Both the position numbers and the translations under genes were made by a program. The notes under the pieces are model-generated. The model had not been told where the DNA came from. It saw nothing but the letters and a program-made list of their open reading frames with translations, and made no database searches. From Nepenthes gracilis (lineage: Eukaryota; Streptophyta; Magnoliopsida; Caryophyllales; Nepenthaceae), in NCBI GenBank assembly GCA_033239525.1, contig BSYO01000034.1:2666001-2730000 (forward strand): DNA of 64,000 nt, in the 5' to 3' direction. Shown piece by piece: positions 46,560-59,900 of this stretch (position 1 is its first letter; each line of letters begins with the position of its first letter).

Positions 46560-46960
46560 CAAATTTGCACAATACTAGAATATCCTCAATGGCTACAAAA
46601 CGACTTCTAAATATAGTCACATACGCCAAATAAACTCAACACCCTTCCTCGATCAAATGATTTGCATGCAAAGCTGAAATAAACACTATTGGCTCACTTC
46701 CAACTTTTCTTTGAAATTTGAAGGAGTCATACCTCGGGATGTAGAATATAACAGACTTGTTAAAAAAATCTACTATAGTGTGATAATACGTTAAGCAATC
46801 CATTCTGAAAATTATATCAAAGTTTGACATGTCAACTAAAATCAGATCCATTAACAACTCATATCCACTGACTTAGACCAGACATCGAGAATACACAATA
46901 TCAGCAAATAAGGATTTATCCATAGGGGTAGACACCATCAATACACATTCTAGAAATTAG
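46560..46960 (-). pseudogene. Protease-region remnant of the chromovirus-like element
   Basis: The minus strand reads LMDLILVDMSNFDIIFRMDC and LTYYHTIVDFFNKSVIF, aligning with the D-L-I-x-L-D-M-x-D-F-D-V-I-L-G-M-D-W-L segment after the active site of chromovirus protease. The Gly of I-L-G-M-D is Arg. The active-site triad itself is not readable. Confidence 0.75.
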
Positions 46961-47099
46961 GCAGGTACACACAAATTATACATAAATCTAAATGCCACAA
47001 AAGAATGTGTAGCCCCAGGGTAAATTAAAATATGCGCCAAGGACTTTAAAATATGCAAATTACCTTCCACAATGATGGATTCGCCCTAACATCTCAGGC

Positions 47100-47751
47100 T
47101 GTCGTAGCAAAAGCTCTACCTAGAACCATCATCCTCTTATCCAGATGCCTTAGACTCGGGCAATCCTTCGCCTAGTGACTCATCTAGCCACAATTGAAGT
47201 AAGCTCCATTTTGGCGGAAATACTCTCCCAACTTGGCTCTTCCCACAAAACTCACATACTAATCTCGTGAATTGGGGTTTCGGTGGAGAAGACTTCATTT
47301 CAATTGATTTTCTTTTATCTTGACCCTTGAACCTCGAATGGGATTCTCCAGTTTTCAAACTTTGACCTTGATACTTCAATCTCTTCTCAAAATATTTCTC
47401 CCGCAACTGCTCCTATTCGATCAATAAATCCCAATCAAGTACTTCACTGTATGTCCGTAGATGAAGGGGGACCAATTGCTTTTGAATTGAATCTTGTAGT
47501 CATTGTAAAACTTCTAAGCTCTCCATGCCTCATCTCCAAGTACATAGGAAAAATCAAGACAACTCCGTAAATTTTGTATCTTACTCTACCACAATCTTGT
47601 TACCTTATTTTAGCCAACTAAACTCATCCTCTTTAATTTCTCGGACGCTGGATGAAAAGAACATATCCATAAAGGCCTTCATGAAAACATCCCATGAAAT
47701 CTCTTCGTTTTTCAGTTCCAAAATATGGTGCTAAGTAGCCCACCAGCGGCT
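47100..47751 (-). pseudogene. gag remnant, C-terminal half with zinc knuckle
   Basis: The minus strand, continuing from the other side of the solo LTR, reads RWWATQHHILELKNEEISWD and VFMKAFMDMFF, then stops. It then reads a basic stretch and CEFCGKSQVG with, after a frameshift, YFNCG and KDCP. This is a decayed Gag capsid end and CCHC zinc knuckle. Confidence 0.8.
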
Positions 47752-50139
47752 TGTGAGGTTCCGAGTTAAGAAAATAATAATTAGAAGGCAATTAAGTTAA
47801 TATGGGTGTACCATGCTCAAAAGGTATGAGAGGAATCGGATGAACAACTCAAAAAGCCAAAATGAAATTGGATGCAAATTACGTAACATTGAAAATACCA
47901 TGATAATCATGGCTTATTAAGGTTATATAACCAAAGGACAAGGCCCTAGGATGTGAAAGATTGGGTTAGAATGGTCAAAATAGGTCCCGTCAACGAAAAA
48001 ACGCGGCGTAGCTTGCTGGCTTGCTCGGACCGTGCCAAAAGCTCTACCTAGAACCATCATCCACCTATCCCGCCGATGCCTGCGCATAATATAAATACGC
48101 GCCGTGCGTCTTTCTCCCCATTTTTCACCGAGGGTTTTAAGTGCGGTTTTAGAGAGAGAAGAAGGGAGACGAGGCCCGGAGTCATCTAGAGCCATAAATG
48201 TGAAGTCAAGGCAAGTGTTCACATACCTAGTTCTCTTCCATTTTGGGAATCATGAAACCCATGCCTTGAGGTCCAAGAATATGTAGTTGTTTCCCAACAT
48301 GGTTCTTCCCGGGTGGGTTTCAAAACCTAACCCACGGGATTTTGGGGATTTCTCATTTTCTTTAGTGTATCATGAAATTGACCTCAAAATATGAATCCCC
48401 ACATCCCTATGATGCATATATGTCGACCGTGGGTCCGGCATTTCGTTCGCAAGGAACCCTCTAAGACTTCATTTCACCCAAGACCGGAGGTGATGATTTT
48501 CACCTTTAAAATGATCGAAGGACCCTAGAATATGAACGTGTCCCTTGAATGTCGAATGTAAGATTTGGATTCTGGCCAGGAAGCCTTAATAACGTTATGG
48601 ATAATCCAAAAATGAATGGGAAATTGCATACTTCCACCCTCGTGATAAGTTAAATCCAAATGTGAAATCTCTCATCTCAAAATACGTTCGATTTCTCGTC
48701 CGGTGTTCAAAATGAGAGCCGATCATGATCACCCCAAAACAAAATGAGAAATGTAAAGTGATATGCTTTCAAATCGTTTTGAAAGTAACATTTAACCGAT
48801 TAAACGTAAATGTAAGCCCGAATGTAAATCCGTGTGTTGGAGGCAGGGAATGATGGGGTGACCTGAGGTATGAAATCTAACTTTTGAACTTGGAATGATT
48901 TGTTATGGATTAAGGGAATTGAGTCCCACCGATTGTGAATAAGGAATTGAGTCCCATTGGATATTGAGAATTCGTGAATGGAAGGGAGCTCTTTGATATG
49001 ATCCTGGATGGAGATGTGTTTGATGATGTAATCTCCGGTTGGAGATGATTGTGATGGGAATGAGGTTTTCCGAGATATGATTGTGGGCAAATCAAGTGTT
49101 GAACCTAAGAAACTAGGACCCCGAGTCGTATGGGTAGTATTCTTTGTATCATGTCCATCGCGGTGTGAACCCGAGGAATACAATCTTGGGAGTGGGTGAT
49201 CTTGTGGTACGCTAGAAAACTACCGTGGAAGAACGAGGATTGCCCGGACCCAACTAAACTCATCCTCTTGAGATGTTTCTGTGATGATTGTTGTATGGAT
49301 GGATGTGCTACCGATCAAAGTAGTAGCCGTGGCTTTAGAATGTGTAGCGAATACATCTTGCATAAATACGGTCTACTATCCCGGGTCCGCAAAGATGATG
49401 TAATAACAAAAATGAATAAAATCCAATTGATGAACCGCAAGAACCGCGTGAACCCTGATTCATTTTGAAAATCGGTGATTCGATTAATGATCCTAGATGT
49501 AATCCAAAGGATCAAATGAATTGAATGGTGACCAACTAGTGTAATCGTGAGAACCGTAGGAATCAAGTGATTCCAGATGTTCATCCTCCATTTCTTGATT
49601 AAAAGTGATTCACTCCCGTTTTATTTCTTGTACATGTCTTGGAGATGTGATTATGTCTTCTGTTAGCTCACTCTTGCAATTGTTACTTTCGTGATGAAAC
49701 ACTTAGTTGGTAATAGGATAGATAGAGCAAACACCTGAAAGATCCATAGCGTTGTTCGGATTATAAATAGCCACTGGATGGTTGTGGCTTATTGTTGTTA
49801 TTTTTTGTGGTTTCGTTATGCTTCCGTAGAGTTTGATGTTATAGTATGCTTCTGTGTCTGTATTGATATTTTGAGTTTTGTTTCTTTTAGATGGTATCTC
49901 TAGACCCAGTATAGTAGTTAGGGGCACTGTATTGGAGCCATGGATGATATGGCAGATGTGTGATCCTGTATGGTGTGTTGTAGGCTTGGTGTTAAGCCTT
50001 TTGATAGATGTGTGCTTGTGCAAGACTTATTTAAACAGGTTGTATTTCGGTTTTCGCATAAAGGGTCCGTAGAAGTCCTTATGGGCCTGTGTTGCCATTG
50101 ACGGAGGTTATTCGATGGAGAATAATCCGGTCCGTCACA
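47752..50139 (+). mobile_element. 2388-bp solo LTR with perfect TSD, inserted in gag
   Basis: Termini TGTGAGGTTCCG and GGTCCGTCACA form the short inverted repeat TGTGA/TCACA. Both sides carry CGGCT (47747-47751 and 50140-50144), a perfect 5-bp target-site duplication. Removing it restores the continuous Gag reading LEDEAS-RWWATQ. A plus-strand TATA (ATAATATAAATACGCGCC, about 48085) and a GA-rich leader suggest the LTR promoter. Open frames inside are short; no pol or gag of its own is present. Confidence 0.9.
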
Positions 50140-50470
50140 CGGCTTGCCTCATCCTCCAACTTATAAGAGACAACTTTGACTTTATCTTCTTCTAGGTAAT
50201 CAATCACCTCAAACACCTTCTCTATTCTCTAAATTCAATTTTTAGCCTTTATTAGATCAATTTCTCCAAAAAACTCTGAAATAGACTCACTATTGAATCG
50301 GTCAAAGGGTGTTCTACCTTGTCCCTGGTCAGCCATCCTCCTCATAGTAGCTAAATCTTTGTCCAATCGTTAGATCATACGACCCATAATGCCACTCATG
50401 TGGCCCAAATAATCATTCTCCAGGTTAGGGCCCAATCATCCACAACCAAAAATTCTATTATCCGCCATAG
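50140..50470 (-). pseudogene. gag remnant, N-terminal half
   Basis: The minus strand reads MADQGQGRTPFDRFNSES, then IEKVFEVIDYLEEDKVKVV and SYKLEDEAS, which leads into the other half at 47751. This is the W-x-x-x-x-E-x-I-F-x-x...L-x-G-x-A-x-x-W-W region of chromovirus Gag, with two stops. Confidence 0.78.
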
Positions 50471-50544
50471 AAATAAACTATCATACAAAATATCTAATTA
50501 ATTATCTTTTCAATGATTGACTCAAAACACTTCTCCTTACAACT

Positions 50545-50558
50545 CTTCTCTAATACCA
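50545..50558 (-). other. Primer-binding site of the chromovirus-like element
   Basis: The minus strand reads TGGTATTAGAGAAG, a decayed initiator tRNA-Met site, five bases inside the LTR. Confidence 0.65.
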
Positions 50559-50563
50559 TTCAT

Positions 50564-52537
50564 TATTATGAACCCTAACTAAAGTAAGTCTAAATAATAA
50601 TAATTTATAAAAGTTAAAATTCTAAAATAATATCACAATAATCTACAATCCCAAACCGAGGAGTGACAAATAAATGAACCACAAGACCCAAAATGGTAAT
50701 CATAAAAATAATAATCCATACAAGATCTCATCGGATAACTATTCGGATAATATAAAAAAAGACCTGCTACAAAATGTCGCGAAGGAGGATAGACCAACCA
50801 CAAAATAATCCAATATACACACTCAATGAATCCCATACAAACCAAAGGCCCCACAACAAGCCAATTCCAAATATCCAAAATACATCCGATACAAATCCAA
50901 TCCAAAAACAAACTAAACTCACCAATAAGGATGAGTAGCAATCAGATCATATCTAAATTCCTATAATGTATCCAAATTTACTAATATGAAAGGATAAAAA
51001 GTAAAAATATGAGTTTAAAATCTAGTAAGTATTTATATCATATAATAAATAATAATGTTTGAAATTAGGGGGAGGGCACATAAATACATTTGAAATACAT
51101 AAAAGATACCAATCCGAAAGTCCGATATTGAAGTTTATGAGAGTAGTCTCGTATACAAATCATGAACTAAACGAAACATAGTCCCACCAATACGAATACT
51201 GAACAAAACTTGATTTGAAACAAAAAATATAATCAAAATGATATCATAATCAATATGAAACGTATACTAAGTGTAACAAAGTTTGGATCCAAATAACATA
51301 TGAACAAAATATAATCTGGAACAAAATCACATAAAATGAAATATATTCGAAATGAAATCATATATCCAATATCTGAGACTGATCAAATCCTATTTATGGG
51401 TAAAGTTACTAATCTCAAAATAAAGTTCAAATACAAACAAATGTAGAAATACAAAGTATATATTAAATTTGATAACCAAAGACTAAAAGATTGCCTTGAA
51501 AAAGGGTTATATATATTTTTGATAATCTTAAATCAGATCATTTGTTATTTAGACCCGTAAGCTATGCTGTCTATGTACTCTATCTTTCATAAATAAGAAA
51601 CGTGGTCACTATATTTGTCACTCATGGTATTAGGTACAATCCTCAAATTTAGTGTATATATTAGGATATCCAAATGTGTTAATTTTTGTTCAATTCACTT
51701 ACAATGATTCTCATTAAAATATAAACGAGATGAGTAATCAATAAATAAAACCTTTTTATGTCAGCAAAAAAGGGAGTCTCAAAGCTTTTTCATCTTGAAC
51801 AAAGCTCTCCCCATCGTGACTGGGTCACATATCACATATCGAATTGTATCATAAAGTTAGAGATCTTAATCCCTAGGTAGTATACATGTGTACCAATGTA
51901 TGGTCCATACAGGTTTGATAATTTTTTCTATACAAATATACTAATATATTAATATACAGTCTCAAGTGTTTACTCATTATTCCATAAAATATATAAAATC
52001 TTCAAATACTCATAAATCCCAAACAAAACTCCCAAATAATTGATAAAAATAATATGTATGTACGAAAAAAATAAAAAAGATAAATACAATGAGAATACAT
52101 ATATATTAAACTTTTAAAATATAAGTAAAACTTATCTGATACGAAAACAAATCAAAGATAGGGTATAACGATACTTACCTTAACCTCTTACCAAGTAGAT
52201 CTGACAAAAAAATATTTTAAACTATTACTTTTCTTCTTCCTCTCTCCACTTCTTTATCTCCTCTCTCTCCTCTCTTTTTTCTCTCACATGAAATGGCAAA
52301 CGATGCCAAGCGCATTGCTTATATAGATGACTTTGCACTCAAGCGCAGCCTTGAGCGACTCTTGGGTGCTGGCTTGCAATAAAGAGCGCTCAAGTGCTAC
52401 TTGGGTACACATCAGGCGCCAACCCGATGCTCCCAATCTCTGTAAAATTTCATAATATACAATTAATTTTGATACAACTAATATATTTAAAATAACATAT
52501 ATTATCAAAACAAATCAAATGAAAGCTGGGTATTATA
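50564..52537 (-). mobile_element. 5' LTR of the chromovirus-like element (family L, 1974 bp)
   Basis: Plus start TATTATGAACCC, plus end GGGTATTATA. It contains the family-L conserved block (about 51500-51690, ATATTAGGATATCC variant) and the pyrimidine-rich tract before the end. It serves as reference for the interrupted LTR 21035-42233 and the deleted LTR 43952-44536. Confidence 0.8.
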
Positions 52538-53890
52538 CTTCTTTCTTCTATCTTTTCCTCTCTTCAAGAAGTGCTTTAAGGGTTTGCAATTGGATTTCCT
52601 AAACTAATATAAAAATTAATATTGCAATTATACTTGCACGCAAACATTCAAACTTCTTCTCAAATGTGAAGTCGTAGTTCAAACATCAACTCAAACACTG
52701 ATCTCAGGCTTGAATTGATTCCAAAACATGATGTTTGTGTTGCCCTTCAGATGGTAAGCCCCTACAAGCAATAACAAAAACAAAAATATGTTGCACAAGG
52801 TGTTCTTTTTTATGTCACAAATGTATATAATTTTGTTATGAAGATGCATGATTGTTACATTTTTTTTAGTAATCTATTGGTGCTCTATGATTTTGTTTCA
52901 ATTGAAATACATATAAGCTGAAAAAAGTTACATATGAAAGAATTAAAAGAAATTAGAGGGTTGTTTAAATAGCCAATAGTTAAGGCATTTAAAAATACAC
53001 ATCTCCTTTTCCCATGCGAGGAGAGTAATGCGATTTGATTTGACTTGTTTCAACCTGTGCTATTAATCTATTATTTATTTTGTGATTAGGTGATGGGTCT
53101 TTCAATTCTTTTGACATGTAAGAGACGTGGGAAAGTAAAAATGGTGAGACTCTCTCCTTGACTTGTCTCCCATCTCCTAATCGTTGTAGGATCCCTTGCT
53201 TTTTCATTTCCTGCTGCACATCTTCTGCTGAAATTCCAAGGTTTTGAAAAGTAGAATGAGGCTCTTGACATAAATTTAATAGTCTAAATATTTTATATTA
53301 AAAAAAAGTTTAAAAAAATTAAAAAGAATATTTGATTGGAAGATTACTTTGAAAAGATTACACTTTGAAGATGAGGTGCAGCATGAAGTCTGTTTTCTGC
53401 TGAAATCATTCTCCTTATTTAATAAAAGATTAAGAGTCGTGATTATTAATTAAATATCACATATGCATTAAACAAACACTAATATCTATTTTCTATTGAC
53501 ATAGCTTACAACTGAAACTGTCGTTGCAAAATATGTACATAGAACAACATCAACATGCGAATTATTCATCTATTTATCTGCATTCCTTTTAAATTAATTC
53601 ATGGGGTTGGGTGATTTTATCATCCAATTTCATCCAAATTTATCCAAAGTGATTTTATCATCCAATTTATGCTACAATATGAATTTGGGTACACGTATAG
53701 TCTAGCTATTAACATTATAACACATTGAATCTATATTATAACTCATTAACAAGCCATTGAATATTAATATCACATAATAGGAAAAGACCCATTACATCAA
53801 AATGCTTAAAATACGATCTTACCTATCCATGTAATGGAAGATCATAGATCACAGTCAAACACAAAACGTTTTTCTTTTTTAATTTCTTCA
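52538..53890. other. Intergenic region downstream of the P450
   Basis: AT-rich, without a recognised gene or element. Short frames at 52989-53271 show no family motif. Confidence 0.45.
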
Positions 53891-53896
53891 TTTATT
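53891..53896 (-). terminator. Poly(A) signal AATAAA of the P450 gene
   Basis: The minus strand reads AATAAA 21 bases after the stop codon, within TAAATGAATAAATG. Confidence 0.55.
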
Positions 53897-53916
53897 CATT
53901 TACTTATTGGATGGAA

Positions 53917-56900
53917 TCACTTGAAAGATGAACAAGGATGAGTGGTGGGGACAAGAGTGAGTCCATTTTTCCTCTTGACCACTGAGCCAAGAACTTCAGC
54001 CATGTCAACATCTCTGTGGTCGATGCCACCAGGAAGACTCCAATCAAAATGGAAGAGCAAATTGGCTATCGGCAGCTCAACATTTGCCAGGCCAAACTCT
54101 ACGCCGGGGCACATCCTTCTTCCAGTACCGAACGGGAGGTAGACGAAATCATTTCCCTTCATGTCAATCGAGCGATCATCAAACCTCTCCGGGATGAACT
54201 TCTCTGGTTCCGGCCACAGATCAGGATCTCTCTGGATCGCCCATGCATTGACGAGGATCCTTGTTTTGGGAGGTATTTCGTAGCCGTAGATCTGCCCCTT
54301 TTCGATGGATTCTCTTGGGAGTAGCATAGGAGATGGTGGGTGTAGCCTCAGAGACTCTCTGATAACCAACTTCAAGTATTTGAGCTCATCGAGCTTTGAT
54401 TCATCAACTGCTCCTCTTCCCTCGTACACTTTTCTCACCTCCGCTTGTGCCTTCTCCATTACGTGTGGATGTCTGATCAATTCTGACATCGTCCATTCTG
54501 TTGTTGCAGATGACGTCTGGCTTCCGGCAAAGAAAGCATCCTGCGTTTACATTCATATATATATTCAATAATAAGTAAATAATCACAGAAGATATTAGCT
54601 GATATGCCCCTTTTTTTACTTTAATTAGAGAGATTAAATTTTGGGGTTCCTTGGTGTGGTATTAGATCCTTATTAAGTACATGTAATCATTAGTTTAAGT
54701 CCTTAAATTGGCTGTTTTTATATAATTGAATGAAAAGGCACGTGAGATTGTGAAGAGATTCTTGGATCTTTTATATGACGTACTCAGTTCTTCGTTTTGT
54801 TAGTTTTTTTGACACAATTATAAAAATTCGTTAAAAGCTTTATAGGTATATGCTTAAAATTATTAGGTTATAGTTTATTTTTGTATAGGTCCATATTCAT
54901 TTGACATGTCAATCTATTATGAAGCACGCGCAACCAAGGCTTGAAGTATTAATTCCAGAGGAGGAGCGCCGGAAATATGCCAATTCTAGAAGGGGTGCGC
55001 TGAAGGACTTCCAAGGTGCTGCTTGCCATGGCAGCCGCGCTCGATGCATTCTTGATGGGTGCTCAATTGTAACTCCCAATATAAAAATGTGCCGATACAT
55101 TTTTAGGATTAACCACTTGCAATTTTGATTCTTAGAGAGTGTTGCTTTTGAGAGAAAAAGAAGAGAATGAGAGAGAAAGGGGAGAAGAAAAAAAATTTGA
55201 GTATTTAGTTGAGTCTCGAATTGCATTCCAATCTCCAATGACCATGGATATGGTATTCTTAAAATTGAGAAGAACATTCTATCAGTTTTATTTCAATTCT
55301 TTCGTATTGTGTTCTATATTATTTGAGTTTATTTGTTATAATGTGTCTAATCTTTATATTGTGGGATTTGTATAATCAAACTAATTATATAGTGAAAATA
55401 TTTCAGACGTAATATCCTATAATTTTTTCATCTCATTCTTAATAGGATTTTTCACGTAAAAATTACGACTTATTTTATTATTGATAATTATTGTGTATTT
55501 GTTATGAATTGTTGATTATTTTCTCGTAATTCAAATATGCGGTTTGAGTTTCAACAAAAGTTCACTCATAGCTGGTTAAAATTTTGCTTATCAAATGCTC
55601 TTTATATGAATTTTTTAAAAAATAATTGAATTAAAATTTGATACGTCTTTAAATTCAAACTGTTGTATGAATTAGGAAACTATTTGATCTTCTATGTCAA
55701 GTCAAATTGAGGCAAGTCCAGTCTCCATCCCTGATAACCTAGGTCTTGCGCAACACAATTAGAAAATAAGAGTTCAGATAATTTGCGGGACTCACTCCTC
55801 TATTTATCTTTCGATACTCAAGTCAGAATTTTTTCTAAAAGAATAAAAAAATATAAAGTGGATACAGAGTGTGATGATGCATGGAAAATGGGGAGAGTGA
55901 GAAGCGGAGGGATTGGCTGAGGCAGTTGCGCTCAACAGTGAGGGGCTTGGAGATATGCGCTCATTGGAAGCGTCTTTGGGTGGTATACTCGGCTGTGAGT
56001 GACTTGAGATAGAATGGTAGAGGATTAGGTTTCGATGGTGTGTTGGATAGGAAGCGGCTTGAGAGAATAATCGCTCTGAGAGGGAAAGAGAGCTTTGGTT
56101 CTCCCGAATGCTTAAAGGTAAGGATTCACCATCTCTCTTTGTGTGTAGAAGGTTGGGGACCCTTTCTCCAATGATGGGGAAAGGCATTTATAATGCTATT
56201 GTCGATGTAGCCTTGGTGCCAAAATTTGAGACAGGTGTCTTGCAAAGATTTGCCGGCCTGTTTTGATGATGGTCAAGGCCGTCATGTTAGTTATTATCTT
56301 GCGGCAATGGTATGATCGTGGAGGGTCTTTGTTGACATTTGTTAGACTGTTCTGGTAGGTGATTGGTTGGGTCGTTGTTGGCCTTTCCCTCGAATGGTAG
56401 GTGCCTGCAATGTCGACGCTCTATGCGTTGGCCAGACTGTCACTGCTAGGTTGGAGGGTTTCTATACTATGATTAGTCGAGCCACAGGGAGCTACTTGTT
56501 GGACATGGCCGGTACTTGTCCCTGCTAGCCTGCACTGTATTGGGCGTTGTATGGGTCTGCCGCAGTCATTGTTGGGTTGAGTGCCTTGCAGAAGTTTGTT
56601 GAGCCTCAGTCTTCCCGACATGCCTAACGGTTGGGCCTAATGTTGGGCTAACCCATAGGGTTCCTGGACCTATTACTAGCCCTACATGTTAGAAACTGGG
56701 TTTCGCCGGTTGCTAATATGTCAGATGATGGGACATCTCCTGCAACGGCTGGCACGTGCGCATTCCTCTCTAAGTTGTCTCGGAGCTTTCCATGCATGTG
56801 CCCAAAGATTCGTTGCTCTATTGGGAAAGATTTGGGTGCATTCTTAATCGTTGTAGACTTTATGTCGTGTCCTTGTGGATGGCGCTAGCACACACAACCT

Positions 56901-59900
56901 CTTGTCTTGATGGCCGGTGGGGCTCCTCTCTTGACTATAAATTGAGGGGCTCCTTGTGCTTTACTTCATTGTTTCCCTTCACATTAGCCGAGTGGTGTGA
57001 GAGTGCAGAGCTAGCATGGGCCCCTTTCTGTCTCCCATTGGGATCGGATGGAGCATTGTGAGATTTAAAAAAGCATTTGAAGTATGTTCCAATATCTAAG
57101 AATATGCTTGCAGACTGCCCAAATGTTCCTCTCTGGATTGTCTTAATGTCGTCATGCGGGCGATCAGTCTATAAGACCAACGTCATCTTCCTCCTCCTGT
57201 TCGTGCTCGATTGTCCCCCTCTTGAGGAACCTTGAAGGGTTGACATCCCGTTGGGTGTCTACTTTGACCTCGGGGAATGCCCCAACCTTTAGTCCTTCCT
57301 TCTAGGGGTCATTTATTGAGTCTTGCTGGTGGGGCTACATTCAGAGTTCGCTCGAGACTGGACCGTTGTTGTTGCATTGGGGTTGATTTGGTTTCAACAG
57401 CTATAGCCGGTCTCGATGGAGGATTGCCAAATGGAAAGCCTCCTATGCGAGGGTGGCGGCGTCTCACCCTATGCTTTGCAAGGGAATAGCTTTCCATTCA
57501 TCCTTTGTGTGCACGGTCTTTAGTCAGGGCAGGCTGTGGGAAGATAGTCTGTTGGAAGTAGTTGTCTTCCTAGAACTTGTCTTTCCCAAGCCAATTTTCA
57601 GGCAAACGCTGTCGAGTCATTCCATGTATTTCGCTTTCCTTTTCTTACTGTGTATATTTGTTGATATAAACATTATACTTTATAAAAGAAATTAGGAATG
57701 AAACTACTAAATATTTTTCTTGATCCTCGTGTCCTCCAACTTTAATGCCCTTTGCATGATGTAAATGGTTGAAGCGTTTGCATGCCATCATTTGTTGCCT
57801 TCTATCTGACGGTTTGGCGGAATAGGCGACAAGTGGCTCGATCTTCAACAACCCACTTCTGGGCTGACCGTCCCAAGTGCTTCACTAAGAGATCAATCGG
57901 GCGAGTCAGCCTCGAGCCTACCTGGGCGACACACGATCCCTTTCTGCTTTGTAAAATGTTGTGTCAAAGCATCAATGTCGCATCCATCGAGATGTCATCA
58001 TGCATTGATGGCAGCGGTAGGCGCTTTAGCCCAGGTCATTATGACATTGGCAAAAAAGACTTGTTGCTGCACATCACAATGGCACTGTGTGTCCTGCAGT
58101 TTTGAACGGCACAATTTTTGATGCTTTCAAATGATGCCATTTTCACCTGGGACACTATCTATTTAAGCATGGAGACCACAATTGTTTGGCACCCTTTGGC
58201 TTTGCAAGCATTCGAGTTTTCGGGAGGTGATGTGCCCCCATGCCCATTTCAAGAGGGCATTTGTTTTGTAGATGGGTAGTCTCCTAGTGGCTCCTAACTT
58301 CCTCGTGAGATTCTTGAATTTGAAGAATACTAGAGCCTCTTGCCACTAAAACTTGATCGGCTACACCATTTGAGAGGACAGGACACCTACACCGTGCCCT
58401 CTGGGGGGCCGCTAACCGTAGGGTTGTGATGCCGTAGGCATACATTCAATCTTCTTTTTGCCTTCTTATATTTTGAGGTCGATAGTTGCCTTCGGTTGTA
58501 TATTTTGAACCTGTAATGAAACATGCTAAGCTATTTTGATCTTTGTTGCATGTAGTGTGCCATTAGACTTAATGTTGCCCTCTTGTTGTTAGATGCCCTT
58601 TGGACGGATCGCGTGGGCCGTTAGTGGCTTGCTCTTTTGGCGATCCGGACTCATGGTAGCTCATTTTGGACACGGGATCGGGCACAGGCTGGTCGGATAG
58701 ACATCGAGCCTACCTATCGGGTCATTCAATCTAGCAAGTAGAATCTTCTTAGAACCGGCACCTTTCTATTGAATGGACTATCATTGCACTATGCATCCAC
58801 TTTACATTTTTCAATTTTCTTGGAAAGATTTCTAATTTAAACGTCAAATAATAAATCAAAAAGTGAGTCTTACCAATCTTCTGATCTTTTATTTTTTAGT
58901 TGTCTTTCACAAGACCCAGGCTATTAGGGATGAAAATTGGACCCTGATGGGTCCCGGCACCCAAGGCCCAGAAAAGAAGGCCCAAAGGACAACCATGGAC
59001 CGAGGGGATTATGAGGACAATTTGGCCCAAGAGGCCCAAAAGCTTAACTTAGCCCAAGAGGTTAAATTAGCCCTAGAAGCCCGAGGACCTGTGATAGCAT
59101 CCCAAGAAGCCCAAATGGTGACAATGGTCCGAGAGATCAATTTGACCAAAGAGGCACGAGGACACTACGAGGGGCTGACGTCATCAACGAAATCCCGAGG
59201 ATCTTTAGCAAGCAAAATGTTCGATAGCCTAACTCAATAAGCCCGATGACCCGCCAAAGACCCAAGGCTTTTGACAATCTTCGCCTCACGGGGCCCTCAG
59301 TCAAGGGAAAAGAGGGTCCAATAATAGCACGCGGTCTCTGTAACACGCCACCTCCGTAAGAAATCACGGTGCTCAGAGCATGCGCTATCATGATGGGTCT
59401 AACGGCACCTAACACGCCGGATCGGTAGAGTTGGTGACAGCGTCCTTGACACGCTGAATTAGCGGAGTCGGTGGTAGGCGTCCCTACACACACAAACGTT
59501 TTCCATAAAGTTCCCATGCCAACGGCATGATTATAATTATTTATTTATAAATAAATGATTCAAATTTATTAAAAAGATGATCTGTATTTTTTTAGAAGGT
59601 AGCACTTACATTATAAGGCGATTCCAAAACCCCGTGACTCGATTAGTCTTACTGAATCAGAAAGAACTATGCGGAAGAAGAGGAGGTAAAAGGAAGAAGG
59701 AAAGAATACCTACCAAGATAATGGCTTTGATGTTTTCCATGGTTAAGGAATACTCTGATTGAAGCTTCAAAAGAATATCGACGAAATCCTGGGTTTGATT
59801 GATCTGCTTCTTTGACTTGTGGTCGTTGATTATGTTCTCCATTATCTTGTCAGACATCTGAACCAGCTTCTGGACTTGCTGTGATACTCCGCTGATGCGA

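Larger units (their letters stand above)
43952..52537 (-). mobile_element. Chromovirus-like Ty3/gypsy element with family-L LTRs
   Basis: Minus-strand order: LTR (52537-50564), tRNA-Met primer site, gag (split by a solo LTR), zinc knuckle, protease, reverse transcriptase, integrase end, LTR (44536-43952). LTR termini resemble family L (TATYAYGA... and ...GTATTATA, decayed from TGT...ACA). Flanks TTGAT and CTTCT do not match. The interior is badly decayed, one integrase fragment is in the opposite orientation, and the 3' LTR has lost about 1.4 kb. Confidence 0.8.
54541..59713 (-). other. 5.2-kb P450 intron filled with repeat debris
   Basis: The boundaries are canonical and the position, just before the A-G-x-x-T I-helix motif, is that of the conserved intron of A-type plant P450s. 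Such introns are usually short. Most of 54.9-59.5 kb resembles LTR sequence in composition and motifs (see separate entries). No third P450 exon or other host gene was seen. Confidence 0.75.

Noticed and set aside
58863..59240. 125-codon open frame in the P450 intron
   Set aside because: Composed of Q-E-A-Q/L-A-Q-E repeats created by GGCCCAAG motifs in an LTR-like segment; no family match by eye and embedded in a host intron.
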